This document shows positions 33,531 through 43,805 of a stretch of DNA of 64,000 bases, one piece after another (positions within the stretch are counted from its first letter, which is position 1; each line of letters opens with the position of its first letter). The stretch spans positions 765,914,330-765,978,329 of the forward strand of contig NC_081408.1 of NCBI RefSeq assembly GCF_030272615.1. The letters are read 5' to 3'. Source of the stretch: Cryptomeria japonica (taxonomy: Eukaryota; Streptophyta; Pinopsida; Cupressales; Cupressaceae). The notes below the pieces were generated by a model. The model ran no database searches. It was not told where the DNA came from and saw only the letters and a program-made list of their open reading frames with translations. Made by a program: the position numbers and the translations under genes.

Positions 33531-34823
33531 ATGGAAGGCTACAAACAATCTCGGAGGATTGTGCATCTTCAAGAAGAGCTAGATAATGCAAATCAAGTGA
33601 TTGCAGACATGCAAAGGCAAATGCAAAAATCTCTGAAAGTAAGGAGAAGATTATCTGATGACTTGCAGGATTCTCAAGAGCTAGTGGAACAAATCGAGAC
33701 ATAATCTAAGAACAGTATATCTGAAGAGACTGAAGAAATGATTGGAATGTTGAAAGAAAAGAACAAAGCATTGGCTGATCAATTAAAAGCAATGAAAAGA
33801 GAACATGAACATTTTAGTACACAGATGACTGAAAATCTAGATGCATTAAGGATAGCTAAGGATAAAGCAAGAGATCTACAAAGAGAGAAACAACAACTTG
33901 AAGCTCTAGTATCTGATAAGGATGATGAAATCATAAGGTTAACTGGTATTCAACAAAATATGAAAGATCAACTAGGTTATGCACATCATGAAGCAATTCT
34001 AAAGAATGATGAAAATCAATCATTGAAATTTGAAGTATCAAGGTTGACTGGTGAACTTAAACCTGAGAAGAAATCCAAAGAATCATTGGAGAAAAGTTAT
34101 GAAGCATCAAAGATGTTGGATGAGCAACTGAATACAAGAAGACTCTACAAAGATGGAGGACTCAGTTACAAAGGAAAAGAATCAACTGAGAAAGGAATTT
34201 ATACCACTGAGAGAGGAGAATCATCAAAACAAGCTGGAAAAAGGAATAACATCAAAAGGAAGAAGCCTATTCGCTACTGCTGTGGAAATCAAGGTCATAC
34301 TGCCAACATATGCCAGATCAGAAAAGGTAAGCAATCAAATATCACCAAGTCCAATGGATATTGTTACAATTGCAATAAATATGGTCACATACCTAATCAA
34401 TGTAGGACAAAGTCTATTAAGAACCATCAGAAGGCAAAATTCAAAGGGTTTTGTAAAAACTGCAATAGATATGGACATAGTACCGAGAAGTGCTGGTTTA
34501 AGCAAAATAACTACATGAAGTATCCACACCAAGCAAACACTGGAGGTTACCGAATTCACATTGATCCTTATCGACAATATGCAGCAGTACCATGGGATTA
34601 CAATACAAGGATATGGTGTGAATGTTGTGGAAGATATGGACATATAAGTGCCAACTATTTTATAAGATTTGGAATGAACAACCAGAGATCATGGAGAAAT
34701 CTTGGTATGGCATGTTTTCATTGTCACAAAGTTGGACATTTAGCTGGAGATTGCAGAGATCAACCAAGAAGAGACACTGAAGAGATAAAAGAAAAATTCA
34801 AGATGATTTGGAAAAAGAAATAA
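33531..34823 (+). pseudogene. Element C ORF1, Gag-like coiled coil with five CCHC-type knuckles
   Basis: The start MEGYKQSRRIVHLQEEL is at 33531, 62 bases past the LTR. The frame is open to 34823 except for one TAA at 33702. Residues 1-200 are a predicted long coiled coil. Five zinc-knuckle units follow at about 34270-34755. The second (CYNCNKYGHIPNQC), third (CKNCNRYGHSTEKC) and fifth (CFHCHKVGHLAGDC) are complete. The first has Arg for its first Cys and the fourth ends in Tyr instead of Cys. The plan matches element B ORF1. Probable role: RNA packaging and multimerisation; this is inferred from the domain type. Confidence 0.8.
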
Positions 34824-35407
34824 ATTATGTTTGATGAAGAAAGCACCTTACCTACTGAGTTAGGTGCACCTATTTCAAATTAGTCAAGGAAAGGTATGAA
34901 GTGACTCCATTCTTTAAAAGTTAAATCATAACAGTTCCTATTCTATTATGTACAAAATTCAAAATCTGCATAGTTAAGATGCAATTAGTCAGTTTATATA
35001 CTATACAGGAAACCTGTCAAGTCGGTGTATACAGGAACCTGTCAAGTCAGTTAATAAAGAAGAGTTGGGTACTCGATGAAAATAGAAAAAAAGAGTAAAT
35101 CGGTAAAAGGTGAACCGAGTGCATTTAATATCTTGACCTAACTTGCACGGAGCCTGATAAGGTATTTTTGAGTACTTAAAAGTGTTTTCGCGGTCATTTT
35201 CATTCACCCAAGTTTTCGAGAAGCAGAGCAGAGCAAATCAAAGCGATCAAACTTCATTCAGAGCGAATTTCGAGGTATTTGCATCAATCTATTCACACTG
35301 TTAAGCTGGTTTCCGATCTAGTCAAATTGCTATTGTCTACCAAGGGTGAAGCGTCAGTCGTTTGTAAACCCTAAGGATAACTTGTCAAATCTTACCTAAA
35401 ATCTACC
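34824..35407 (+). other. Element C spacer between ORF1 and ORF2
   Basis: No gene seen. It ends with GTGAAGCG... CTACCATGG at the ORF2 start, a good plant initiation context. Confidence 0.5.
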
Positions 35408-38400
35408 ATGGCGCCCAAGATCCAAGACCCTGTAGTTGTCCAAAATGTGGAGAAGCCCTCACTGAAATATTCTCTAACTCCTAAAGTTGCCTCAGAACCG
35501 GATGATAAAACTACATTTTCACTCATCCCGGATCGAGTCTTGTTAGTGGAAGATGTCAGATTATTTACCAAATGTCATGTTGAGGAACTCGGTCCTGTAG
35601 AGATTAGTGACACATATGATGAACTGTGCACTGATGGCAAACTAGATAGCAAATTTGAGCATATCAAAATCAATGGATTAACTGAAGCCCTAGTCTATCC
35701 CTGTGTGTTCAAACCCCAGTGGGTTAAGTTTGTATAGAGTACATGATGATTTCATGTGGCTACAAGAGAAACCGTTCAAGATCACGAAGGAAGTCATTCA
35801 CCTGATCACCGGATATCCCATCTACGATCATGCTCGTGCACAGAAAATGATATCACAAAAGGAGCTAATCAGTCTAACCGGAGTAGAATTTGATTACTGA
35901 GGACTGAAATTGAATAATGTCACTGATGTTGAACTAAAATTTGCAATCAGAGTTATTGGTTACTATTTCTTCCAATCTGCAAGGGAAAACAGTGTACCAT
36001 GTGCTGCAGTGGACCTGGCCTACAAAATAGTTAAGAAGGGAATGAAAGTAGACTTATGTGAAGTGCTACTAAAGAACTTGTTTCAGAACCTAAACACAAT
36101 AAGGAAGCTAAAGAAGAACAACTCGGAAAACACACTAAAGTTCGGTTCACTACTTGTATGTATGTTTTTCTATTTTGAGAAGTTCTTTCCCTTAGTCGGT
36201 AAAGTAGTATGGGAGCTACACCGACCTATCACCCATCAGATCAATGACTACATCAAGAAGTTAGGAGATAACTTTAATGATATCATGGATGATTACTTCA
36301 GCAAATTCCAAGAGAAAATGCACAACAGGTATAGGATCCCACCACAACTGGTCGAAAAATACAAGGACAATATATGTTTTGAAGTCAACACTGATTATTG
36401 CTATGTAAATGCTATCGAACCAAGGACTCAATCATTGCAACCAATGGGTTATGAGATTGATTATGATATTACACAACAACAAATTGATGCCTATCTATCA
36501 TTGCCAAGGCATGCAATTGAACTAAGGTATGGAACCTATGAAGAGGTGAAGGAGAAAGTAAAAATGAGCATTGTAGTTCCTAAGGCTACAAGAAAAGCTA
36601 CAAAGATGATAAAGCCTTTATCTGAGAAATTCAGAGAAGAATCCTCCTCTACACCTGTAAAAGGCAATCTTGCCATTACCGAAGAGGAATCAGAAGCACA
36701 GGAGGCTGCAATGACATTAAGCACAGAGTTGCCAAAGGGTAAAGTTCTGAAAAGAAAGAAACAGGACATCACAAAGGCCCTACCGACTCCACCAACAAAG
36801 AGACCCAACACCAGAGCATCAGTTGCATCACCGAGTAAGAAACAAAAGACTGTTGCCGCTCCTAAGGTAACCAAAACTTATAAGAAATCTACTCAGAGAC
36901 TCATTTTGGCAAAAGAGTCGAGTGATACAGAGTCTGATGATGCAAACAAATTCCAGATTGTGAAAAGCAAAAAGGTAAACATTCACAGTGTTGAAAACTT
37001 TTGTGCCAATCTTAAAGAATACGGTGGATTTGCAGGATTCAGATATGTTAAGTATGAGACTAGGAATAATGATGAGAAACGATAGATTGAAGAAGCTGTC
37101 ATATGTACACTTTTGAAGTTTCGGTTAGCACCATTAGAACTAGCAAAGTCACTTCTGAGTGAAATCTACTCACACATTGATAACAGATGGAAATATGCAA
37201 TGGATTCGGAGAGACAAATAAGAGAAAGAAGTCTAGTCCATCTATTTCCTGACATGTCCGTAGCTGAAATCAAGGAGCATCTGACCACATACAATTCAAA
37301 ATTTCTTGTGAAACAGAGAGCCTTAAAATTGATGAATGGGTTATACATTGATGTGGAGAATGAGACTAAAGCCAAGTGGCGGGAGATCTTCAAACAAAAG
37401 GATGTCGGTGAATAATCTCAAATTGAAATTGTTGATGTCACTGAGCAAGGTCCAGACCCAGTTGACACTATACAAATTGATGAAGATGTAATGGATGAAG
37501 CAGCACCGGAGCAGGAAATGATTGAAGGCACCACTTATGCAAAACTTGTCTCTAGTGAATCTATCTTAGAACAAGTTCAACCTTATCCGTTGGTGAAGCC
37601 ACTAGTCTCAACCGAAGCTCCCAAGGACACTGTGCAAGCTACCGAAGGCAACAAATCTGAAGCTGCAGGAGATACAAGTAACAAATCTAAAGCTGCAGGT
37701 GATACAACCAAAGATCAGACATCTCAAGCACAGACGAGCACTGCAACTATTACAACTGAGACCCCTAGCACCGAGCCACCCAAAGACACTGCAATAGCTA
37801 TAGGAACAGACCAAAGTGTTGCATCTACCGCGCAACCTACCGAGGGTCAGCAAGCCTCACAAGCACTTGTCTTAGTGCCACAGACCAAAGGAAAAGAAAA
37901 GAAGGTGAGAAAGCATGGTTTTAAATTTGACTTATCTAAACCGATCGTGTTGCCCAATGTAGACATTTCCAAATTGAAAGGGCAAGCACTCACTAAATTC
38001 GGTGAACTATGCAAAGCAAAGGCCGAACAAGAGAAGCAACTGGCCATATAGAAAAAGAATAAAGTACTTCAGAAGGTTAGGACACTACTCATAGAAATGC
38101 TACCATCAGCAACAGTGTCAACCGATGCAGCCATCCATATTCAGTTGGATGAACTCCTCAATCAGATTGAAACATCTGGAGTTGATGCATCTGAGTACTT
38201 AAGCAAGCTCAAGGATAAACAGATTACAACAAAAATGATAGAGGAAGTACAAAAATCAATTGCTGTTGGCAAGGTAAAACTTGTCAAATTCATTGTTGAG
38301 TTGTCCCCTCAACTCAAGCACATTCTTTATTTATTCTAGAAATTGTGTACATTTTCTTTATTTTTTAAAGATATCAAAAATAAAATTGATGCAATTGAGA

Positions 38401-38780
38401 AAGAGATCACCGATCTCTCATCTAAGTTGACCACTAAGCCTAATTCAGTTTAGAACTTTTACAAAAAGCTACAACAGCTCATGGCTCAACAGTTAGAATT
38501 GAGGAATGAAAAGCATAAAATCGGGATGGATATAATGACCCTTCAAACATTATTCCTTCCTCATCTCTCATTAGTATAGGAACAGCTCAACCGAGCTACA
38601 CGCTTATCAACTACACAAGAGGGAAGCACTCTTGATGGCTTGATATCACTATTATCTGATATTCAAGCACAAAACTCATTAATGGAAAGTGTCAAGGACT
38701 CACTCTCAGTCGCCCTCACCGACGCCCAGACCAAGTATAAGACTATTTTTGATCAGTTACCGCCTCCGGATGGAAATTAA
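35408..38780 (+). pseudogene. Element C ORF2, conserved non-enzymatic protein, one frameshift
   Basis: The ATG at 35408 opens MAPKIQDPVVVQN. After about 109 codons a single frameshift near 35735 moves to another frame, which then holds to 38780 (PPPDGN, stop) with several in-frame stops (35898, 37083, 37413, 38049, 38337 and later), about 1,120 codons. Counterparts of element B ORF2: IPDRVLLVEDVRLFTKCHVEELG, RVHDDFMWLQ, KITKEVIHLITGYP, NNVTDVELKF, FGSLLVCMFF. A Thr/Glu/Ala/Lys-rich middle (37490-37900) and a coiled-coil C-terminus follow, as in B. No protease, polymerase, nuclease or integrase motif is visible. Function unknown. Confidence 0.78.
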
Positions 38781-38796
38781 ATTTTTAATGTTTGTC

Positions 38797-39136
38797 AAAT
38801 AGGGGGAGTAATATTATGATACTACAAAGAGGAAAGCCCAGCAAAGGGGGAGTAATTCTACATTTGGAGAGTAATACAGTTTTGTTAACACAATTTTGAG
38901 TATTGTATACAAGGGGAGTATACCGAGTAGAATATATAGAGCATTCAGAGCACACAAGTACAGAACAAAACCGAACATGCAAAATTCAGAGTTATATACA
39001 GAATAATGATAAGGGGAGTATATCTACATATATTATTTTTTTGACTATTGTATATATTGTCAAGTATATAGTTTTTGAGTTATGACTTTGTAAGTAGTTT
39101 TTGTCAAACATCTCAACTAATGTCAAAAGGGGAGAT
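38797..39136 (+). other. Element C array of five polypurine tracts
   Basis: AGGGGGAGTA (38801), CAAAGGGGGAGTA (38842), AAGGGGAGTA (38911), AAGGGGAGTA (39011) and AAAAGGGGAGAT (39125-39136). The last abuts the 3' LTR and is the likely plus-strand primer. Repeated tracts are a known trait of Sireviruses. Confidence 0.75.
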
Positions 39137-39848
39137 TGTTACTACTTATCAAATTTCCATTAGTTCATATCCAAAGTCATACTATATTCTAGTCGGTTAG
39201 TATTACCGAATCATGCAGTCGGTACACACAAAGAAGTCGGTATGAATAGTCTAGTCGATTACAGAAGAAAGTAGTTACAGAACGCAGTATTCATCGAGCT
39301 GTTTACCGAGTAAAGTTTCATGGCTACTGAGTGGTAAATTTAACTCACCGAGTGAAACGTTTTACCAGATACATTGAACCTGGACATGCACATGAAAACG
39401 TGTTACAAGATTTAGGCACATCTAACCGTTTTTGCATTGGAAATTGCATTAGGAGATTGTGTATGATTACAAGGCCAATCTAACCAATGAGATATTTTGT
39501 TTAGTCATTCATTCGAAGAATCTTTTTGTAAGATCGAAGCAATGAATTAAATCACCACTGTAAGAGATCTATTTATACAACATGATTCTAGGGTTAGAAA
39601 AAGGGAATGTGTGTTTGTATGCATGAAGGAAGACTATTACAGAGACACAGAGAGGTCACCAAGAAGGTTATCAGTGAACAGTCGAAGAACAGAGTAAACA
39701 GAAGGGTTTATCGAGTTTCATTATGGGTTACCGAGGTATGCTACAAGCTAGGTAATCTTATTCAGAGCACATAGAATTTGCTTTAGCATTTCAGATGTAA
39801 ATTTGTAGATATTTGTAATGATTTTATTGTAAAATTTGAAGTTGTAAG
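39137..39848 (+). repeat. Element C 3' LTR, left part
   Basis: Matches 32305 onward. It is broken at GTAAG (39844-39848) by element D and resumes at 56137. Confidence 0.95.
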
Positions 39849-40638
39849 TGTGTATGGTGAAAATGGATAACAATAATAACAATATTGAAAGGCTAAATGA
39901 ATTCAACCACCAAACCCTAGCCTAACAACAACAAAGATCCACCATAACATATGAAGATTACCTAAGACAATGCAAATAACTCAAAATCACAAAGATTATA
40001 CCATCACATGTCCACTAGGGTTTTGATCTCCATTCTTCCTATCTCCATTGATCTTGTTTGATATGCTTGCTCTCAGATTTTTGTATGCACAAGAGCTCAA
40101 TAAAGAACGGAATGTGGTTGCAAGTAGAATTGTAGTGTAGTCAATTGATCAAGTAGTCAGGGTTCTTCCTTAGAATGCTTGATTAGGGTTTGACAATGAA
40201 GAAAGAATCTCCTTAAATAGAAGACACAATATGAAATGGAGGGTTAAGATTGAGAGGTGTAAAAAGAGAGGTCGACTAGGATTAGAAGGTAGGTATAAGA
40301 AATACCAAAATAATGAAAGAGGTAGGTAGTGTAGGAAATAAGAGATGAATGACATGTGTCATGTGTAGAAAAGGATAATGAATTAATTAAATAAATAAAG
40401 ATTTATTTAATTAATAGAAGAAGTAGGACAATTAAATAAATAAAATATTTATTTAATTTAGGAAAGGGATAATTTAAATAAATAAATGTATTTATTTAAA
40501 TGAGAATTAAGGCTAGAAGAGGATAAATGAATTAATTAAATAAATAAAAATTTATTTAATTAATAGAAGAATTAGGTTTAGATAATTAAATAAATAAAAT
40601 ATTTATTTAATTAAACATGACAATTTTAGGTGTCTACA
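39849..40638 (-). repeat. Element D 3' LTR
   Basis: 790 bp. On the minus strand it is TGTAGACACC...CCATACACA. It contains five consecutive AT palindromes (plus 40377-40617). Paired with 55347-56136. Confidence 0.96.
40377..40617. repeat. Five tandem AT-rich palindromes in the element D LTR
   Basis: Each unit has AATTAAATAAATAAA-type sequence followed by its reverse complement TTTATTTATTTAATT, with 1-3 central bases, and units are separated by 15-40 bases. The same array is at 55874-56115. It lies near the U3 start. Confidence 0.85.
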
Positions 40639-40653
40639 TTTTGCCCCTCTTTG
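40639..40653 (-). other. Element D polypurine tract
   Basis: Minus-strand AAAGAGGGGCAAAA directly before the 3' LTR. Confidence 0.7.
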
Positions 40654-40870
40654 AGACAATGCGGCTTGTCGCGTTGTTTCAAAGAAAATAAGATGAACTG
40701 ATACAGAGTTGCCCCAGAATGGGAATGATATGCCCCCTCGAGAGATTGGATGAAAATGTCTGAAAAGATTGCAGACAATCTCTCGATAAGAAAGATGGGA
40801 TAGAATGGGTTGAGCGAGTAGAGTGACAGAGTCACGGACTGAAGAAGACTGACTCGGGAAATGAAGGGCT

Positions 40871-40894
40871 GGGCTAGGGTAGGCTATAAGATAG
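40871..40894 (+). promoter_or_regulatory. Putative promoter of the element D antisense PMD gene
   Basis: GGGCTAGGGTAGGCTATAAG, with a TATA-like core at 40884-40893, lies about 90 bases before the ATG at 40983. A similar block is at the same place in the F PMD gene. Confidence 0.5.
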
Positions 40895-40982
40895 ACCACG
40901 GGCAAAAGACATCCTCATTGTCATCCACACCCATAGAAGATCACAGTGCAGAGCGAGAAAAGAGCAGCAGCAGTCAGCAGCG

Positions 40983-43805
40983 ATGGCATTCGTCCATAGA
41001 TTTGATCGTGTCCGCCGATTCCAGCGACCAGCCGATGTAGGAGAGCCGGTAAGTACCCGAAAACCTCCTCGTACTTTCACGCATTTCGAGTTTTGTCATA
41101 AATGCATGTTTAGGAGCAATAAATGCGCTAGAAATAGGATAGTTTAAAAGTGCAAAAACGCGCAACCGCGTCTGTGTCAGCGCCAGGCGCGTCTGTGTCG
41201 GGTCCAGGCGCATCTGTGCCTGGAACCGCGTTTGTGTTGATTGCGGACGCGTTTGTGAAAGTCAGCAGCGTCTGTGATTTTTAGTAGCGTTTATGTCATG
41301 TAGGGACGTCTGTGTTCCCTGGTCGCGTTTGTGTCTGGCATAGGCACGTTTGTGTTCAGAAAGCGCGTCTGTGTTGCAGAGGCGCGTTTATGCAGTCTAT
41401 AAGCGCGTTTGTGAGTTAAAAGTGCGTGTGTGTTGTAAAAGTGCGTTTGTGTGTTTAAATGCATGGTTTTAGTCTTTTAGGTCAAATCGGCAGTTCTGTG
41501 ATGAACATACGCTGTCGATTGGATAAGCTGCTGAGAGGATACACTCAAGCAGGTCCTCTAGGAAGACTAGGATAGATCAAGGCACTTTGTGATGAACAGG
41601 GAGCACCAGGATAGGCAGCACTTTGTGATGAACAGGGAGTGCGAATATGAGTGACACTTTGTGATGAACAGGGAATGTCACACACGTAGTACTTTGTGAT
41701 GAACAGGGAGCACTACTAGGATAAATAGCAACACTTTGTGATGAACAGTGAGTGTCACTAGGGTAGATAACCATATGCATTTAGGTAGCAAGTAGCATTT
41801 TGTGATAAACAGTGAATGCCACGATAACTGACAAGATTGATTTGCTTGACTGCAGGAGTATTTACCGATGTTGGAGTCACGGGAGAGATTCCCATCGACT
41901 CAGAGACTGCGACCAGAGTTGTCTATCCAGGACATGATTTCCGTTGAGGAGATGGGTCTCACACATATGCTCTATGTGCCCGAGTTTCGGGCAAACATGG
42001 GGTTGCTGACTGCGTTGGCCGAGAGATGGCACTCAGAGACATGCACGTTTCACCTGCCGATGGGTGAGATGACAGTGACCTTAGAGGATGTATACAGGAT
42101 ATTACATGTTCCCATTGATGGAGAGTTGATCCCCTACGACCGTGACGGTGACAGGGAGGCCTTGAGACGGGTTTTTCAGGATCCTGAGTTGGAGATGCGA
42201 GCAGGTCATGTAGCCTGGGACACCATGACTGCCACAGGATTAGCATTGGCGGCAGTTGTTGGGGGAGTCATCAGTGGATACTTGTGTCCAGACAGGGCCA
42301 CTCGAGGATTGGCAGTGGGCTGGGGAGGGGCCTTGGAGATGCTGATGGCAGAGCACACGAGGTATGCGTGGGGGCCATGTGTCCTGGCACATTTGTATTA
42401 TGAGCTACATCAGTTTGTGTACCACGGGTCAGTGGGTTTGGGCTGCGGCGTGACTCTCTTGCAGGTGTGGGCTTACGAGCATCTGCCAGTGACGAGGCCG
42501 ATTCATTTCAGAGGCAGAGGACAGGGACAGAGTTTTGTTCATTTGTATGCCATGATTACATCCCAGCCTCGGATTGGGAGATTGGAGCACTGGAGGAGAG
42601 TCATTGATGACATTGACATGGTGATCTGGAGGCCGTACCTGGGGTGCGAGGAGTGGGAGGACGATGCATTAGAGCTGCCCTACACCTTCCGGAGTAGGTA
42701 CCTGATTGGGCGGACGCCCTATATATTAGAGAGACAGCTGGTGGACAGGGTATGCAGGCAGTATGGCAGGATTCAGAGGATGCCGCGAGGCTCGGGCATG
42801 TATGCCCGTACGGTCAGAGATCAGGTGCAGTTTGGCCCACTGCTATCATATGATCAGGCAGTTATGCAGCTAGCGGAGATGATGCCGATGCCATGGGACA
42901 TGTGGCCAGAGGTAGATGATGCAGGGATGGACGCAGAGTACTCTGCGTACTGGGCAGAGCATCCATTTCCTAGATTGACAGATCCAGCAGAGCTAGTGGA
43001 TGGAGAGGGTGGAGGAGAGGATGATGATGGAGGAGGGGATGGAGGTAGGGGCCGGCGGAGGCGGAGGGGAGTGGTGGGAGAGAGACGGGTAGCACCTCGG
43101 AGGGAGGGAGGACAGGAGAGAGCAGCTCCAGTGGTGAGAGGACGGGGTGGACTGCCCCTACAGGTGCCAGCAGCACAGGGTCCCAGAGAGGGACAGAGAC
43201 AGGTGCAGCCAGAGGGACAGAGACAGGTACAGCCACAGGTACCTATACAGGCACAGGGACAGGTGCAGACAAAGGCACAGGGACAGGCACCTGTAGAGGA
43301 GGAGCCACAGGGAGGGACGGAGAGCGGAGACTCTGAGGAGGATGAGGTGGTGAGGCTGCGGGAGATCTGCCAGGGCCAGGCAGATGAGATTGAGGATTTG
43401 GTTCGAGAGAGGAACCACCTCAGGATCAGGGTCCGAGACACAGAGCGGGAGAGGGATCAGGCCATCCAGAGATATACCGAGGCCGAGACAGCTCTGAGGG
43501 CAGGTAGGCGGGCAGCAGAGGATGCAGGGGCAGGCTACGCCTATGTTTTGCGAGCCGGAGAGGAGATCGCCTACTGGAGGGATCTATACTATGCAGCCGT
43601 GCCAGCAGAGCAGCGGGCTAGGAGCTTCCAGAGATCGTCGTGCACAGCGACGGCTACGGGAGGGAGCCGCAGGAGACAGGCATCCAGCGGTGGAGTCATA
43701 GGGCCTCCACCACCACCAGAGGGACAGGGGGATCCTGGGGCGGGTTCATCTATAGCTCAGACTCCGTCGAGGCGAGGCGGCTCCGAGGGAGGGAGTTCCT
43801 CATAG
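40983..43805 (+). CDS. Element D antisense plant-mobile-domain protein, two exons (about 671 aa)
   Basis: Exon 1 40983-41048 (22 codons, ...FQRPADVGEP) is joined in phase 0 to exon 2 41856-43805 (EYLPMLESRERF...). The intron has a GTAAGT donor and a TTGCTTGACTGCAG acceptor. The PMD (aminotransferase-like) domain fills residues about 60-370: GLLTALAERWHSET, FHLPMGEMTVTLED, ILHVPIDGE, DDIDMVIWRPYLGCEEWEDD, YLIGRTPYILERQL. Then come an acidic Gly/Asp patch, an Arg-rich patch, a Gln/Val repeat (GQRQVQPEGQRQVQPQ), a coiled coil and a Gly/Ser tail. Exon 2 is GC-rich and has no stop, although gag-pol on the other strand has five. The F copy shares exon 1, junction and domain, which supports the exon model. 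Host PMD proteins act in silencing and genome stability; what the element copy does is not known. Confidence 0.85.
41158..41460 (+). repeat. Interspersed GCGTCTGTGT/GCGTTTGTGT array, about 15 copies
   Basis: Copies come every 15-25 bases with unrelated sequence between them, so it is not a simple tandem repeat. The reverse complement (CACAGACGC) fills the gag leader at 53480-55230. Confidence 0.85.
41485..41819 (+). repeat. Seven hairpin units, constant loop TTGTGATGAACAGGG, changing stems
   Basis: Stems: AATCGGCAG/CTGTCGATT (41485-41520), imperfect at 41581-41607, GCACT/AGTGC (41618-41642), GTGACA/TGTCAC (41651-41681), GTAGT.CT/AG.ACTAC (41686-41716), ACACT/AGTGT (41731-41755), GCATT/AATGC (41795-41819). 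The loop is nearly invariant while both stem sides change together. Confidence 0.85.

Larger units (their letters stand above)
41049..41855 (+). other. Intron of the element D PMD gene with two repeat arrays
   Basis: 807 bp. The first half (41158-41460) holds about 15 copies of GCGCGTYTGTGT; the second half (41485-41819) holds seven hairpin units with a constant loop. The splice sites agree with the F gene. Confidence 0.75.

Noticed and set aside
41485-41819. CRISPR-like appearance of the repeated loop
   Set aside because: Spacing is irregular, the variable parts are complementary stems rather than spacers, and the context is a plant retrotransposon intron.
42854-43441. Minus-strand open frames opposite the PMD gene
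   Set aside because: They are shadows of the GC-rich PMD exon and match no family.
40983-43805. PMD ORF as a captured host MAIN-type gene
   Set aside because: A homologous gene with the same intron lies in an unrelated insertion (F), and antisense PMD ORFs are known in gypsy elements, so it is more likely part of the element.
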